Shown in pieces: positions 32,901 through 45,947 of a DNA stretch of 64,000 nt (its first letter is position 1; every line of letters starts with the position of its first letter). The notes beneath the pieces were generated by a model. That model made no database searches, was not told where the DNA came from, and worked only from the letters and a program-made list of their open reading frames with translations. Source of the stretch: Blasia pusilla (Eukaryota > Marchantiophyta > Marchantiopsida > Blasiales); contig CM114275.1 in the NCBI GenBank assembly GCA_050084515.1, positions 9,424,001-9,488,000 of the forward strand, given 5' to 3'. The position numbers and the translations under genes are program-made.

Positions 32901-35132
32901 CTAAACGAGTTTATGATAAACATGGTGGCATTAGAGATCTTGTTATGAGTTGGTTCCAATGCATCAAAGATCTAGAAAACCCCACAACAAGAACCCTTGA
33001 AATATATGTAAATTTCTCAAAATGATAGGAGTGGCCTAAGAGATATTGTTTAGAATAAGGAGAGGTTAAGTATCTTGAAAATTATATAAGAGGGGATGGG
33101 TCTCCAAAGGATTTTGGAACCCTAACCTATCATTGGAAATCATGGTATTGAACCAAGGCATGCGATGGATTGAGAGGTTGTTATTGAGATTTTGACACCA
33201 AGCGAAGTCCAAGTAGACATGTTTTGGACCTAATCTTGGAACTTGAGCTTCGGCTCAAGTATTTGTTATGGAAGACCAAACGTAGGGCGAGATAGTACCG
33301 AGCTTGAGGTCTTAAAGGGGTCTTGTACTTCCATATTTTAAGTGGTTGTTCTTAGGAGGTGACCTACGAGTGTGCGTCACCCTTCCGTTTATGAGGAGTA
33401 GCAACCTTGGAGAGGTTGATCCTCTCATCCTTTGTGTGGAGCCACTTGGGCCTACAGGGTCAAGGGTTTGTTGGTAGTTCAATGGTAGTTGGTCTCATGA
33501 GAGGATCACATGTGGAGTTGTTAGGGAGTTAGTACCTTGTATACTCTAGGTCGTCAATGACCTACAAGGAGGAGGTTACCTGTGTGTGCAGGTCACATAT
33601 GGAGGTGCCCAAAGGGAGGTATACTTGACTGAGTGTGGGTAAATCAACAAGTGTGTGGGGCACTTTGTTTCTGATTTTGAGTGAGACACGCTTCCTTCTC
33701 GACCAAATTGGAGGGAAGTTGGTTAGGAGGATAATCAAGCAAGGATTCAAAAGTGAGATGGGCACAAATTTGTTTTATTATGAAATATTTGTGAAATTTC
33801 AGTTCGCCATTGGAACAAGCACAAAAATTTGTGTCCGAAAGTGAAATCAGGACCAGAAACAGAGCTGATTTGAGGAATATTCCAAAAATATTCTCATGGT
33901 AGCCTAGATTCCCTGAGTAGAGCGAATCACCGGTGTGGAAAGGCCTGGAGAGCGGCTTTGGAACAGTTGTGCAACACATTTAGAACTTAAGTTATGATAG
34001 CCCTTGTTTAGAGATGTGAGGAGTGCTTCTCATTCTATCGGAACTCAAGTTGTGATAACCCTTTTTGGTGAACGTGGTTTAGGGAAGAAATGCGCTCTAT
34101 GGTACAACTTTCCCTCTATGAGAGGTTGAGCATATTAAGGTGCCGCTAGTGTGGAGAAACTAGTGCCACTATTTTGGAGACGTTACTGGAGCATAGCTAG
34201 AGTTGCCATTCACAAAGCTAGTGGAGTTGAGGGGAGGCATGAAAACTTAAGTTCTAAATTAGGTGTGAGCCCTTCCATGAGGTAGTCTTGGAGTAAAGCG
34301 GCGAAGAGGGAATTAGAACTAAAGTTCTGATTTAGCAACAAGGGTCGCCTCAGCATGATGTGGCAGGGCGCGACGCGGCAGGGATTACAAGGGAGCTGCA
34401 AAAGTTACTTATAACTCAATTTCCAATTCAATCACAATTGAGCCTAGGTGTGGTTCAATTGAGTGATGGCCATCTCGATAGCGTGATATAGAACGGTGCG
34501 GCGAGAGTGACAAGGAAGCAAGTAGAGGAGCCTTGGAGCGTCTCAACTATGGTGATGACTTCTATGAAATGACACAGTGCGGTGGCCTAGGGTACAATGA
34601 AGTGAGCATAGCATATTTGACTATTCCTCTAGCTATAGTTTATGCATTTAGGATGTTGGATATGTTCTAAATATATATAAAATGTGTGACTAGAGGTCAC
34701 CTTGGGAGGCTTTAGGAGAGTGAAGGGAAAGTACTTTAGAAAGAGAAAATCTTTGAGTTTATTATCTCATTCTTATGCATACCATCATGGAGATGCCAAA
34801 CTTTTCCATTTGGAGAGTGAGTAAGGCTTATTGTGAGTTTCAAGAGAGCTTTTTTGGGATTTTTCCCTTCTAGATTAAATTGCAGATATTTTGGTATACG
34901 ACCATTTTTTTTTCTTTCCAATTTTTTAGTGTGGATTTAAATTTTGAAGATGTATGGAAAAAAAATGGCTATTGTATAGCAATATGTATGCCTTAATCTA
35001 CACTTGTAGAATTGTGGGCTACTACTCAACAAGAAGTTATAATCAACCCAAAAGTGTTACAAAACATCCCAATAAGATGCCAAAAATTTTGGTGCAAAAT
35101 TAGAAATATTTACAATGATTATTTGGAGCTGG

Positions 35133-35166
35133 AATAACTTACACCACAAGCGTGGTGTAAGTTATT
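35133..35166. repeat. Perfect 15-bp inverted repeat with 4-base loop
   Basis: AATAACTTACACCAC (35,133-35,147), loop AAGC, GTGGTGTAAGTTATT (35,152-35,166). No mismatch. It stands in AT-rich DNA without nearby genes. Confidence 0.9.
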
Positions 35167-37693
35167 GATTGTGGAATCATATATATTCAACAAACCAATG
35201 TCACACTATATAGAGGGAATAAAAATCCCATGACTTATGTTGTCTTGATCAAAGATTTAAGTACTCATATGAATCAATAATTTTGAAACTTCGGAGAGTA
35301 GATGACCTATTTGCATAGTTCACCCATACTTTGGGTCTTTGAAATCTAAGACAAGGGCTATTATAGAGTTTCAAGCTATAGTGACCAAGTTTGACTTTCG
35401 GAAAAATGATTTAGCTAGTTAAATCGTTACAAAGATAAGAAGTTGTTCATAACGTCTCATCTTGTGATGCATAAATCATCTTGGACATGACAAAGAATGT
35501 CCCCACTATGATATGTAATACATTGGAGCATTGCAATTGTAATGATGATGAATCCAAAAGAAAAAAATACATCTCAATTTTTAAGGGTTTGAATTACAAC
35601 TATACATTGGGAAGAGGGAAAAAAAAAAGGATCGCATGAGATTTCCTCTTCTCTCTCAAAAGCCTATTATGCTCACCAAGCGCTCCTTAATTAGATTATA
35701 GTAGAAATGGCCTAATGTGCAATGCGGAATCGTTGGTTTGGAAGATGTGTCAAACTATGTTTAAATTGTAGTTTGACTTGAGGAATGGAGAGAGTGGGAA
35801 GATGAATTTAGAGAGAGTATGTGGATTTCTTCCATCACTCTGAATTGTTTATGTAGTATGCAACACTTTCCATGACGAATATCCTCTCCACTTTTGCCGC
35901 CAGGAATCCCACCTCACCAGCACAAGCATACCGTTCCGATGCGAAGGTGACGTGGAGGTGTGACATGTTAATTTGAATACGTTAAACAAGTCATTTTTTC
36001 ATACTTCATAAAACTCACATGTAATTTTGTAGGAGAAATGAATGTCGTTAAAGCATAGAAGGATTGACTAGAGGAAAAAATCACCCTTCGGTGTCCGAGG
36101 AAGATTCGCGTTGTCCTCGTAGTATAGATGAGAGCGTTTCTCTCTGACCTTTGTCACCACCATAAAGTGAGATCGATTGGCTCTCTTTTCGCGTCTTTCT
36201 TATGCCATAGTCTGTCTCGGAAATTTAAATCGCAGTGCGCACACTACAGAGTCTCCGGGCTCGATGGTGTTTGACCGAGACGCAAAGACACAACCTAAAG
36301 CCGTGGCCTGCACTGAGTCCCCACTGCACATTTATGACGGCACCCACCCCAGACCGGTTCTCCTTGTCGTCGGGATGCAATCCATATCCGTAAGTTCTCC
36401 ATCGGCTTTAGTTTAGTTTCTGTACCTCCATCAGCACTTCTTCTTAAGCCTGCGCTTGGATGTTAGCCGCTCACGAGCACATTCCCCAGTCGGTTAGGTT
36501 ACGAGGACGTTTCCGAGAAGGTCAGGATACGAAAACATTTCATAGAAGGCCGGGAAGGAGTCGTCATTCCTTCTGGGTAGAGATTCCTTTGGTCGAATTG
36601 GTTAAAAAGATGCTTAGTTACAAGAGAGAGTAGGAACATTCGTATGGGACCGCTTTGACGAGTGGATATGGGACCGCTTTCAGTACCTTACCTGGCTTGA
36701 GGGTTGGGGAGCGACGTTCGGTAGCTGCAAAAGTTTCCTTGAAAGCTGCCAGTCTTGGATTCGTTGACGTCGTTGTTGCGGTAGGCGGGGATGTCAGTTG
36801 GGAAACTCTTGAAATGAGGTGTGGAACTTTGTTTCTGATCTGGCGGTTCGAAAAATCAGTGCGGAAACCTGTCTTAGTGCTGTTATATAAAATTCTCGTC
36901 CATGAGTGGGGTGCACTTGTCGAAAGGTAGGCGATGACCACCGCCTACCTTTGGATGAAGTACAGTGAACAGATGGTTCCCAACTTGACGATACCAGTAC
37001 TCAGTTCTGTTCGTTTTCTCGGACGGACAGATATGAATTAGTCCGTGGAAAAGATCACCAACAAAACAAGAAACCTTGAAATTCCTGATACTTTGCTAAT
37101 TACTCGTGGTTAAGGGTCACAGCCTAACTGGCCGTGGCCGAGAGACGTGAAGAGCTCACGATTCATGGCAGACAACGTAGGAGGGAGTTCGGATGGCAGC
37201 TATGATTCACTACGCAAACTGCTGACAAAAGCTCCAGAAACGCCAGACTACTCGCGCGAAAGCTTTTACTCCACAACGCTGTGGCCTTCACCAGCGGATG
37301 GTTTCGTTCGAAAATCTGTATACCCTTCTATTCACGGATTTGAACATTCGTCAATTAAGCTTCACAATATGAACTCGTCAATTCGTGATCGAAAATTATT
37401 CGTATGTGCACCACTTTCTTTGACATCAATGTTCTTCTTGAATTCGGAAACTATCAAAGAGAGGGAGTCGTCGACAGAAAGTGCGGTGACTCTCTGTGCG
37501 CTTACAGAAACATCGATTGATGTATCATCCAACTCTACAAAAAGAAATCCTGAGAGCGAGAGGAATTACTCAATTAAGTATGTATACAGAAAGTTCACAA
37601 ACTAATGTACAACGGGAAAGTGTACGCCACGAGCATGCACCGCTAATGATAATACATGGACCTGGGTCCAATCCCGGACACAAGACTGGTAAT

Positions 37694-38176
37694 TCAAAAA
37701 TTGTGGTGACTCTGCCTGATGAGTGCGCAATAAGCATGTACAAGGTGCTGGGATATGTAAACCAGCACGGCAAATGAAAGACTCATCAACAGCACATCTC
37801 TGATGTCGCCTTTCTCGCGTGGGGCCATGAATCCGGCGATCTCATCCATTAAGGACGAGATTCTCGAACGAGATCGAGAGCCTGTCCTGTCTTTCGGTGC
37901 CGCGACTTGCCTTTTAATGCTGATCCTGACAGAGGGTGAAGGACGGACGGCAGACGAGAGAGTCTTGGCTCTCTTTTTCGAAGACGGCACCTGCTCTTGA
38001 TCTCCATCCCCCGCAGCCCTAATCAGTCCGGTGTTTCTTCCCAATTTCGAATTCTCCGTCCTCGGCCATAAACCTCCCATCCGCCCAAGTCGTCCCGTGC
38101 TTCGCATCCATGCCCCAGCCTCCAAACCCAAATTCACCATCATAGCAACAGCCGGAGTAGTGGTCAACATCGCCAT
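37694..38176 (-). CDS. Candidate plastid-targeted small membrane protein, 160 aa
   Basis: I do not recognise the family. The 160-codon frame starts MAMLTTTPAVAMMVNL and has an N terminus poor in acidic residues and rich in Arg, Gly and Thr. TGLIRAAGDGD near residue 50 looks like a transit-peptide cleavage region. A basic Ser/Arg stretch (DRTGSRSRSRISSL, about 96-109) is followed by MDEIAGFMAPREKGDIRD and one hydrophobic segment, VLLMSLSFAVLVYISQHLV (about 127-145), then a short tail. A stroma-facing, tail-anchored plastid protein would fit. It has no intron. A second frame on the same strand (38,019-38,261) overlaps and would compete. Calling it real rests on composition and domain-like layout, not on a known homologue. 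Confidence 0.5.
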   Translation of the reverse strand: MAMLTTTPAVAMMVNLGLEAGAWMRSTGRLGRMGGLWPRTENSKLGRNTGLIRAAGDGDQEQVPSSKKRAKTLSSAVRPSPSVRISIKRQVAAPKDRTGSRSRSRISSLMDEIAGFMAPREKGDIRDVLLMSLSFAVLVYISQHLVHAYCALIRQSHHNF

Positions 38177-40320
38177 TCTGTAACCTTAGCCCTGGAGCTC
38201 CACTTTTGCGCGATCCCTCTAGAAGGCAGGTCGTGAGCGGGTTCGAGAAACGTACGCACACGAAGGTAGCGTCCTCAACCTTGGCTCACAGCAATCTATC
38301 CTTAACAACTTTGTTTCGCATCACGCCATCGTTTGTTCCCTCCACTGACCTATGCTGCGCCTGAGCACACCTCAGTTGGGCCTATCGCCAGTGGTTTGGC
38401 CAACTTTTGGTGGTTACGCTCGTTCCCGCATCCTTCCAGCTGTTGACTGTCGAAGCGAGCTACACTACGTTTTGACCTAGATTAGAATGCGACTCTAGAG
38501 TCTAGACACCAATTAGAACAGCGTTCTCTCCCTCTTTGTGAAAATTAGGCTGCACTAATACGGTTGTTCTTACGAATCTTATGATGCCGCGGTAAAGTAA
38601 GGATACCGTCTGCCGCGGAACTGTCAGGTCTACCACACATCAAAAACTTTCCATCCTGCTCAGGTCACTCTACCCGTTTACAAGGTAACTGCGATTCTGC
38701 GACTGTGTTGGCGTTCGTGGATTGGAAGGAAGTTACCATAAAGAATGCACTCCTGCGAGGCCCACGTTCGATCGAGTTTCCTGCCGTTGATTTTGCGTCG
38801 GGCAAAATTTCATCGAAATTTCAGATTCTCCGCGGGCCAGAGGGTCCAGTTTTGTACGTGGTTACAGGTACTGATTGATTTTCCCAGGTTGCAGTTACTG
38901 TTCTCGTAACCGGAGCTTGGAACTTACATGAGGACCCACTTTCAAACTATGAGATCCGTGTAACTCTGGAGAAATTAATGTTTCGAGCGTGCGAAATCCG
39001 GTACAATACTTACGCCTTTGTCCGCTAGCCTGTAAAAATCTTGGCGGTTAGACTAAAAATCTTGATTACAGTCATAGTTTTGGGATAGAACTTGGAGTCC
39101 ATACATAAGAGTTTGGTGTACATAGTTTGATTAAGACGGCCAAGTGGAGACACTTCGAAATTCCAGGACTTCAAACAAATTCATGTACAAATTCGCGGAC
39201 ATGAGCAGGCTTCCATACTAGACAACAAAATTTTTTTCACCTCTGGTCTAAGCAGTACTCCCTTGTCTTACGAAAGTAAGACAAGGGAGCAAAATTCCAA
39301 CTCGTCAAGAACGCATTTGAGCGATCAAAGATCTCCAAACCATCTGAACTGAAGGGCGCGTTGATCTGAACTGTGTCATTAATAACATTGGCCATATCGT
39401 GCACATCTGCGCTCGTTTAACCGATGCCAGACTAACCCTTCGGCTTATTTCAGGTCTGAGTTCAAAGCATTACTTTGCAGGGCAATTACATCATCTGGCT
39501 CCTGAGACGCCTCATATGCTTACGAGTTACCAAACCCACGGATGTAAGTATCGAATTACCCAAATGACATTGGCAGACGTAGATGTCGAATTCCGAATAG
39601 AAACATGGTAAATTGATTTGCTCGCATGGGCCATAGAAGCCCTATTTTTTTGGGTGAAAGCGAAGTCTACAGGTTTTCGAGAACAACCAGAGATATGCCT
39701 GGCAAAACATATTCCCGACAGCTTGAGAAGTTCCCATCATCATTCATGCTTCAAACTCGTTTAAGGATGCACAAAAGCATTCAAATCATTCATGTAGACA
39801 GATTGTGAACACCACTTAAACTTCTAGATGCTGAACCCCCACAATTCAGAACCCATTTGTAAACGAGTCTCATCACACGTCCTCAAACATCAAATACTAA
39901 CCCAATATTACGTGAGATACTCTCCTGAAATCAAAATTCCTGTGATGTCGATCTAAATGCGCAATATAGACAAATGCAGAGTTGCAAAACATTCAAATTT
40001 TGCAACCTGTTGTGACAAACAGGGGGCCCTGCACTGTACATAGAAGATGGCCACCATCAAATAATATTGAAACAAATTACTTCAACTGTCACCCATTCCA
40101 CAACGAGCTACTTCCTAAGGTAAAAGTCTCTGATAGCAGTATGATGGAAAGCCTTGCTAGTTCACCAAGAGACAATTCCAACCCTCACCGACAAACTTTC
40201 TTAGAGTTGACCACTGGCTGTCATCAACCACGAGCATAACAATAATGATGACCTCTACCTTTAAGAGAGAACTATTTGCCCACAAAACTCCAGGATCGAC
40301 CATGATTGGGAATCATGCGG
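38177..40320. other. Intergenic region including the AGD14 3' end
   Basis: No gene seen. The segment next to 40,321 is the likely 3' untranslated region of the AGD14-like gene (minus strand). A perfect hairpin lies at 39,258-39,289. The part near 38.2-38.9 kb is the upstream side of the candidate plastid protein gene. Confidence 0.5.
39258..39289. repeat. Perfect 14-bp hairpin with GAAA loop
   Basis: CTCCCTTGTCTTAC (39,258-39,271), GAAA, GTAAGACAAGGGAG (39,276-39,289). As RNA from the plus strand this would be a stem closed by C-G with a GNRA (GAAA) tetraloop, a very stable fold. It is about 1 kb beyond the AGD14 stop. Confidence 0.9.
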
Positions 40321-43300
40321 CTAACCAAAGGGATTACCACCAACAGGACGAACGGAGTTTTGTGCAGAAAAGTCAGGCAGTCCTCCCATATATGAAGGTC
40401 CACCACTAAATAGTGCCATGTTGTTGAAATTTCCAGAATTAGACATGCCAAAAGAGGGTCCAGCAGATTGAACTGGCCTGAAAAGCCCACAGAAACCAAA
40501 TCCCATATAAACTGAAAGAACCCAGGCAAAGCTTGCTGCATAAGTGAACCATGGATAGATGCTGCATCTATATGAAACTGATAATCATATCAATACTCAT
40601 AGTCATGCCAACACCTGAACAAAATTTAAGCAATATTTATCCCCCAGAAACAGAGGACCAGAAGAAAGAAGGAAAGAAATCAGGGATTATTTCAATTATG
40701 TAAGGTTAAAGGTTTGTGCTTTACATTCCAGATGATGGTCCAAAACTTGATGAAGCTTGGCCAGGAAACACATTCCCTCCTGAAAAGTAAAACCCATTAC
40801 TCCAACTGTAAGATGTTACAGTGCTCGTGCCATATTTCCATCAAAACTTTAACACCCACATTCTCCCAATTGTCTAGTTCTTTTGATTCTAAGACAACCT
40901 GTGGTTTGTTCAGTGTCTGGTAAATTTAATTTCACAACTCTATACATCTCAAGAACCTATATTTGATAGGAACTCAAAAGAGATGAATCCAGTTGCCAAA
41001 TTCAATCTGAGCAGCACACAGCATGAGGAGGAGCTCCTAAAACCTATTTTCACAAAAATTGTTTCATACCTGTAGGACCACCTTGGGGGTAAGAGGCGGG
41101 TTGAGGACCCACAGACCACTGGTTCGACATGTTTGGTGCAACAGAGCCCGGTACCGAAAGTGGGCCAGTCGGTAACGCTGCCTGCAGGGATCCCAAGTTG
41201 GGAAACTGCACAAAAGAAATGAAGAACTTTACTTCTTCATAATCCTCATAACTTCTCACTTTCATAACAATAACATACACATACAAACTAGCTCAGGCCC
41301 AGGCCCTACAAGGTATGCGCTAGTTACAAAGAATGTACAGAAAACATAAAAGTAGATAAATGAATTTCTAATCCTTGAGATGCCTTCTATGAATCATGAT
41401 TCCCCCATCTTAATTGGGCCAGACTCATCATGAGACATAATAGAAGTATCCATGAAGTTCCACTTCCTTCAATTTCAAATCTAAGGCTTGTGGTTCAAGA
41501 GATCATGCTTCTTAAGCATGAAGAACTCCAACATCACATTCACCAGCCAACAGGGAAAGAAAGTTTCAACATCTGGATCCAACCAGTAGAATTGCTTCTG
41601 GTGCAAGGTTCTAAGTAAGACATTGACTTACTGATCCTCCTCCCATAGAAGGTGCAACATCCCCTGGTAGGTCAAATGGGTTTCTGCTCCTTGGTGGCTG
41701 AGCATATCCTGGCATTGTTCCCTGCAAGAATAGCCAAACAGCCTTGCCTTTCATTTCTAGTAGATAAGCTCAGAGAAGCCACCTAAATCACACCAGTTGG
41801 TAACCATACTGATCATATGGGTTGCTTGCACAGAGATCATCATCAATCGGATGTACAGATGCATATGGTATTGTCGACATCTGGTGAGAAATTATGACGA
41901 TCATAACCAAATCTAAAAACTTGGACGGTTTACACGTAGACTGCTGAAGGACTTCCCTGCTAAGGCCAGACAATGATTTCAGACTAAGAGCTAATGAATA
42001 TTACATTAACCTTTCAACTCTGGACAATACTACCGTCACAAAACAAGAGATGTTGGGAATTCCTTGAGAAAATCGGCAGCCAAAGAAACCATGAAGAGGA
42101 CAGCCTGATGCCATCACAGATTGCTCAGGGAACGATCCATGAGTCTCTGAATTTGATTAGATCTGCTAAAAATTCTGCACGAAGGTGACACATTTCAACA
42201 GAAAAAGGACCTTCATCTGGTCAAAAGCAAAAGATAACACATCATGTGTGAATAATAGAGGCATTAACAACTCCTGAAAAGGGATTCATCTCAGGTACTA
42301 CAAGGTGATCTTGCTAAAGTTACCATTGATGTATAAGGTGAGGCAGTAGGAGGGAAATTCTGCATCTGTGGCCTCACGCCAAGTCCACCTGTTGGCATGC
42401 CAGACATTGGGAAAGATGATGGAAAAATCTCCTGCAGAGAGTATCAAAACAATAAATTCTCATTAAGAATTCTTCAACATGTGAGACCAGCAACCTGCTT
42501 ATTTTACATCCCCGCACACCAAGCCTTACCTTTGGCAATTCCCGTGACCTGTCGATTACAGGTGCTACAAGAGGACCAGCCGATGTATTGGGTTGTTCCT
42601 GAAGTCCAGGTTGTATTTGCGCAACACTTGGCTGTGAGAGAGGTGGTGAAAACGAATTCCATGGCTGCAAACACTCGACGGATCAGTTGTAAATACTTCC
42701 TCCACTATCAGACAACACTTTGCCTGGCCTGCCGAAACTTCATCTGTCCCTATGAAAACCAAATACAAGCAAGAGGAATAGCCAAAGCTTATACAAGTCA
42801 ATGCGACATTCATTGTCTACCTGAGAGTTTGGAGGAGCTATTGGTGTCTGTGACGATGAACCCACCAATGTAGACCAACCATCAGGTGTGGGAGTAGATG
42901 GTGTCGGGTTGGATGGCCATCCACTTGCAGACCATTGACCCCCATTTGACGAATTAGGGAACACATCAGGATAACCAGCAGGTGGCATCTCTGCTGGTGT
43001 AGGAACTGCTGCAGCAGGAGCCAGATCAAATACTGCCCACCCAGTGCTGTTGGATGACACTGCTGATAGTTGAGGAGCTGTAGCTGCAGGTACTCCAAAA
43101 GGATCGATTGTAGGAGCTGCTGCTGTAATCGCTGGCTCAGGGTCAAAGCTAAAATCAATCAGGCTTCCAGAACTTTGCCGCTTAATTGGTGCAGAATTCA
43201 CCACTGCATTACCTACAGAACTAAGAGAATTTGAACTTCCATTTGCACTTCCAAATGAACCCAACCTGGGTATCCGCATGTCTTTTCGCTGTTCAGTCTG

Positions 43301-45947
43301 CAACCCAGTCAATTGGAAACCCATTTGAAACCCAACTTTCAGACAGCCCAAATTTGACAGGATCAACCCATAAAATCGAAAATCACTGGCAAACATATTC
43401 AACTGGTTCAAAGAGAAATCTGGAGTGCCATATTGCCTGCATAAACAGTTCCTTCAAGCAATCAACACTTCCTTTCAAATCTGTGTGAAAATGCATCTAC
43501 ACTTGATTCAAGTCTGTCTTACGCTTGCAGGAGATCCAATTGATGATCTGTCATCATCATCACGACCATTTGTATGACTGTACTCGTCTACACGCAGGGC
43601 AGGAATATTATCTCCTAAGATTTCAGATACAGGTCGCACAGGAGGGCTATCTCCATCAAACTCCTTAAAATGTCTGTCATCGGCAGATCTTCGCCTGTCA
43701 TGACGACTTTCATTTGCAAAACGGTCATCATATGACGCTCGCCTGTCACGTTCTCGCTCCTCGTAACGACTTCGGTCATCATGTCGGCGGTCATCATACT
43801 GGCCACGGTCATATCGACTCCGAGGATCAGTTTCCAACCGGGCAGGACTTCGTCTCTCCTCAAACCTCACAATACGCTCATCATATCTGGTGCGATCATC
43901 ATAGCGAGTCCTTTCAACATCAGATCTACGTCTCTCAACACCTCGCCGGTCATCATGTCTGTCCTCAAAAGGTGGACTTCGTGAATTCTGACGGAAATCA
44001 TGCCGAGGGCTGGCTCGAGGATCTGGGCGGGGATCTGCACGCCCATAAGAATCCTCTCGGTCTCCCTGGAAGGTAGAGAGAAAACTGGATGTTAGAGGGG
44101 CCTCAATAAGATGCATCTTCTTTGTCTTAATGTCTAGGCAAGTGAAAGGTTCCGGAGAAACTGACATGGTCATAAGATTTCATTTGAAGTAAAAAACAAC
44201 TAGAACCAGTTTATATTGGTAGATCCTGACCACAACTGCCTCTAAGAGAGGAACTAACCTGACGGCCTTTTGGGGGTAGGAGGCGCTCTCCAGTGTACCG
44301 CCTTTCCACGTACACACTCTTGATGAAGTCACGTAATTTATCCGGATTGCTACATATGCAGAATGATGCTCAGTACTCACAGTATCAAGATGCAGAATCA
44401 CATTACTCCAACAAACAAATACATTCAAAACAAATTCACCCCAGATTCTCAACTATCTAACTGTCAGATATTGCAGCATTGAACTCAGTCTGAATGGAAG
44501 AACATACCTGCTATCCGGTAGTGAATTACGCTGGTGGTCAAAATCCTTTAAAAATATTTCCCGGCCCCGCTACAACACAATGAGAATCACAGAATGTCAG
44601 AAGACTCTCAAATGACACACTAGGCAGAGTCACCAGCCGGCACATCCACATATGCAAACACAAACATGTCATCACCATAGCCTGCATAACTAGTGCAAAC
44701 CTACTACAACGAGTGCTAAAATGAACAATTCCAAAAAATTGGATAAGGACTGAGATCTTCACAGCTTAAAACTGGCTATACCTCATTACCACCCGCCTGA
44801 AGATTTTTCACTTCCTCGGCAGTAAATTTGGCCATGGAAACTGACTTTATACGATGACTGAACTCCCGACTGTGAGCAACAAAAATAAAAATTAGATTCC
44901 CCGTCACACATCATCAATGATATACAGCATCATGATCCGATAACATGACCAGGAGGCTTGATTGGAACACTTGACTTGCAGATGTGAGTGTGAGTACTAA
45001 AACGAAACTCCGTTTGGTCCATGAGGGAGTCTATACATTACATGATCCGACTGCATCCAGTCTTGAAAACGCCTGGACTCTAATGGATAAACCTTGATTG
45101 AACAGAGGATGGATCATTGTTGCATGCCTTTAATAAAAGATGACAAGGATTATACATGCGGGTACCAATCTAGAAGAATCTTCGCAAGAGGAAGGGACCA
45201 CATTCGATTCAGAACTTTCAAGAAAGAAAGATCTCATGAATCTGACTCGTGGCAAGGGGGGATTTCAACCAATATCGAGGATAGTTCTTGCGACAAATTA
45301 TTCTTAATGCCAAGTGATGACGAATGCGTCATGACTTAGGCACAATCATTCCGTATTACGGCCATCTAATGACTACTTCAAATCAAACACAGCATTGAAA
45401 CCGTAGGTGCTTACTGTAGTCCACTGCAATTGGTGCAGACGAATACAGAGAAGGTTGTACAGACATATTGAGGACCCTGCAATTCCAATAGAGCAGAGTC
45501 AGGACTAACGCATGACTGAATCAGCGATCAGTTCCCCAAACAAGGTTCGTGGCGTGGCCGGCAAACTGCACGAACAGAAAGCAGATCTACGAGCACATGA
45601 AGTCAAAGCAGACGTGTTCTGTAAATAGTTCAGAGGTGCGTCATTGGGTTCATAACGCTGAACGAGCGGAAAGACCAGAACGTGTGTAAGACTAGGCAGA
45701 AAGCGAATCTGTCCATTTCACTCCATAGTAGGTCGCAGGCGATTCCAAGTACTAAACATCGTTAAAAAATCGTAAGGCAAATCCCCCCAGATATACCGCG
45801 AGTAAAATCTTCAACTGTCAGGCAAGAGAAAGGTAACACACTAACCACGCTCCCACAGTTGATGCATTTCCGGTTCTCAGGTTGCTTCAGAAGAGCTCTG
45901 ATACTCCTCTCATTTTTCTCGTCGTCTTTCAATAATCTACTTCCCAT
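40321..45947 (-). CDS. AGD14: ArfGAP domain protein, AGD14-like (about 735-745 aa, about 15 exons)
   Basis: GTPase-activating protein for ARF small GTPases in vesicle traffic, of the plant AGD14/ZIGA4 type related to animal AGFG1. Exons joining in frame: 45947-45846, 45476-45415, 44869-44782, 44569-44508, 44349-44259, 44065-43523, 43297-42821, a short one near 42,700-42,760 not resolved, 42664-42530, 42431-42324, 41880-41794, 41721-41632, 41205-41070, 40779-40725, 40477-40321. The start MGSRLLKDDEKNERSIRALL is standard for the family. The ArfGAP zinc finger is C-X2-C-X16-C-X2-C (CINC to CTNC), followed by the arginine-finger block GLHREFSHRIKS. A charged Arg/Asp/Tyr-rich region (about 140-300) and a Ser/Pro/Gly/Gln-rich tail end in GGNPFG, as in AGD14. 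The gene looks functional. The symbol is assigned by resemblance; AGD14 and its paralogues are not separable here. Confidence 0.92.

Larger units (their letters stand above)
30474..37690. other. AT-rich degenerate DNA, no gene recognised
   Basis: No convincing coding sequence. Frames are short and low in complexity. I see two strong fold-backs (31,044-31,125 and 35,133-35,166) and a faint Gypsy-C 3'-UTR remnant (32.7-32.9 kb). From 36.1 kb the composition becomes less AT-rich; a 152-codon plus frame at 37,147-37,605 has no recognisable features. Most of this is probably old transposon residue. Confidence 0.45.

Noticed and set aside
32822-33025. 67-codon frame starting MDRDNLRLKPKEEL
   Set aside because: It overlaps a faint match to the non-coding Gypsy-C 3' region, so the open frame is likely chance.
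37147-37605. 152-codon plus-strand frame
   Set aside because: No domain, signal or splice context. Residue composition is unremarkable and there is no sign of conservation.
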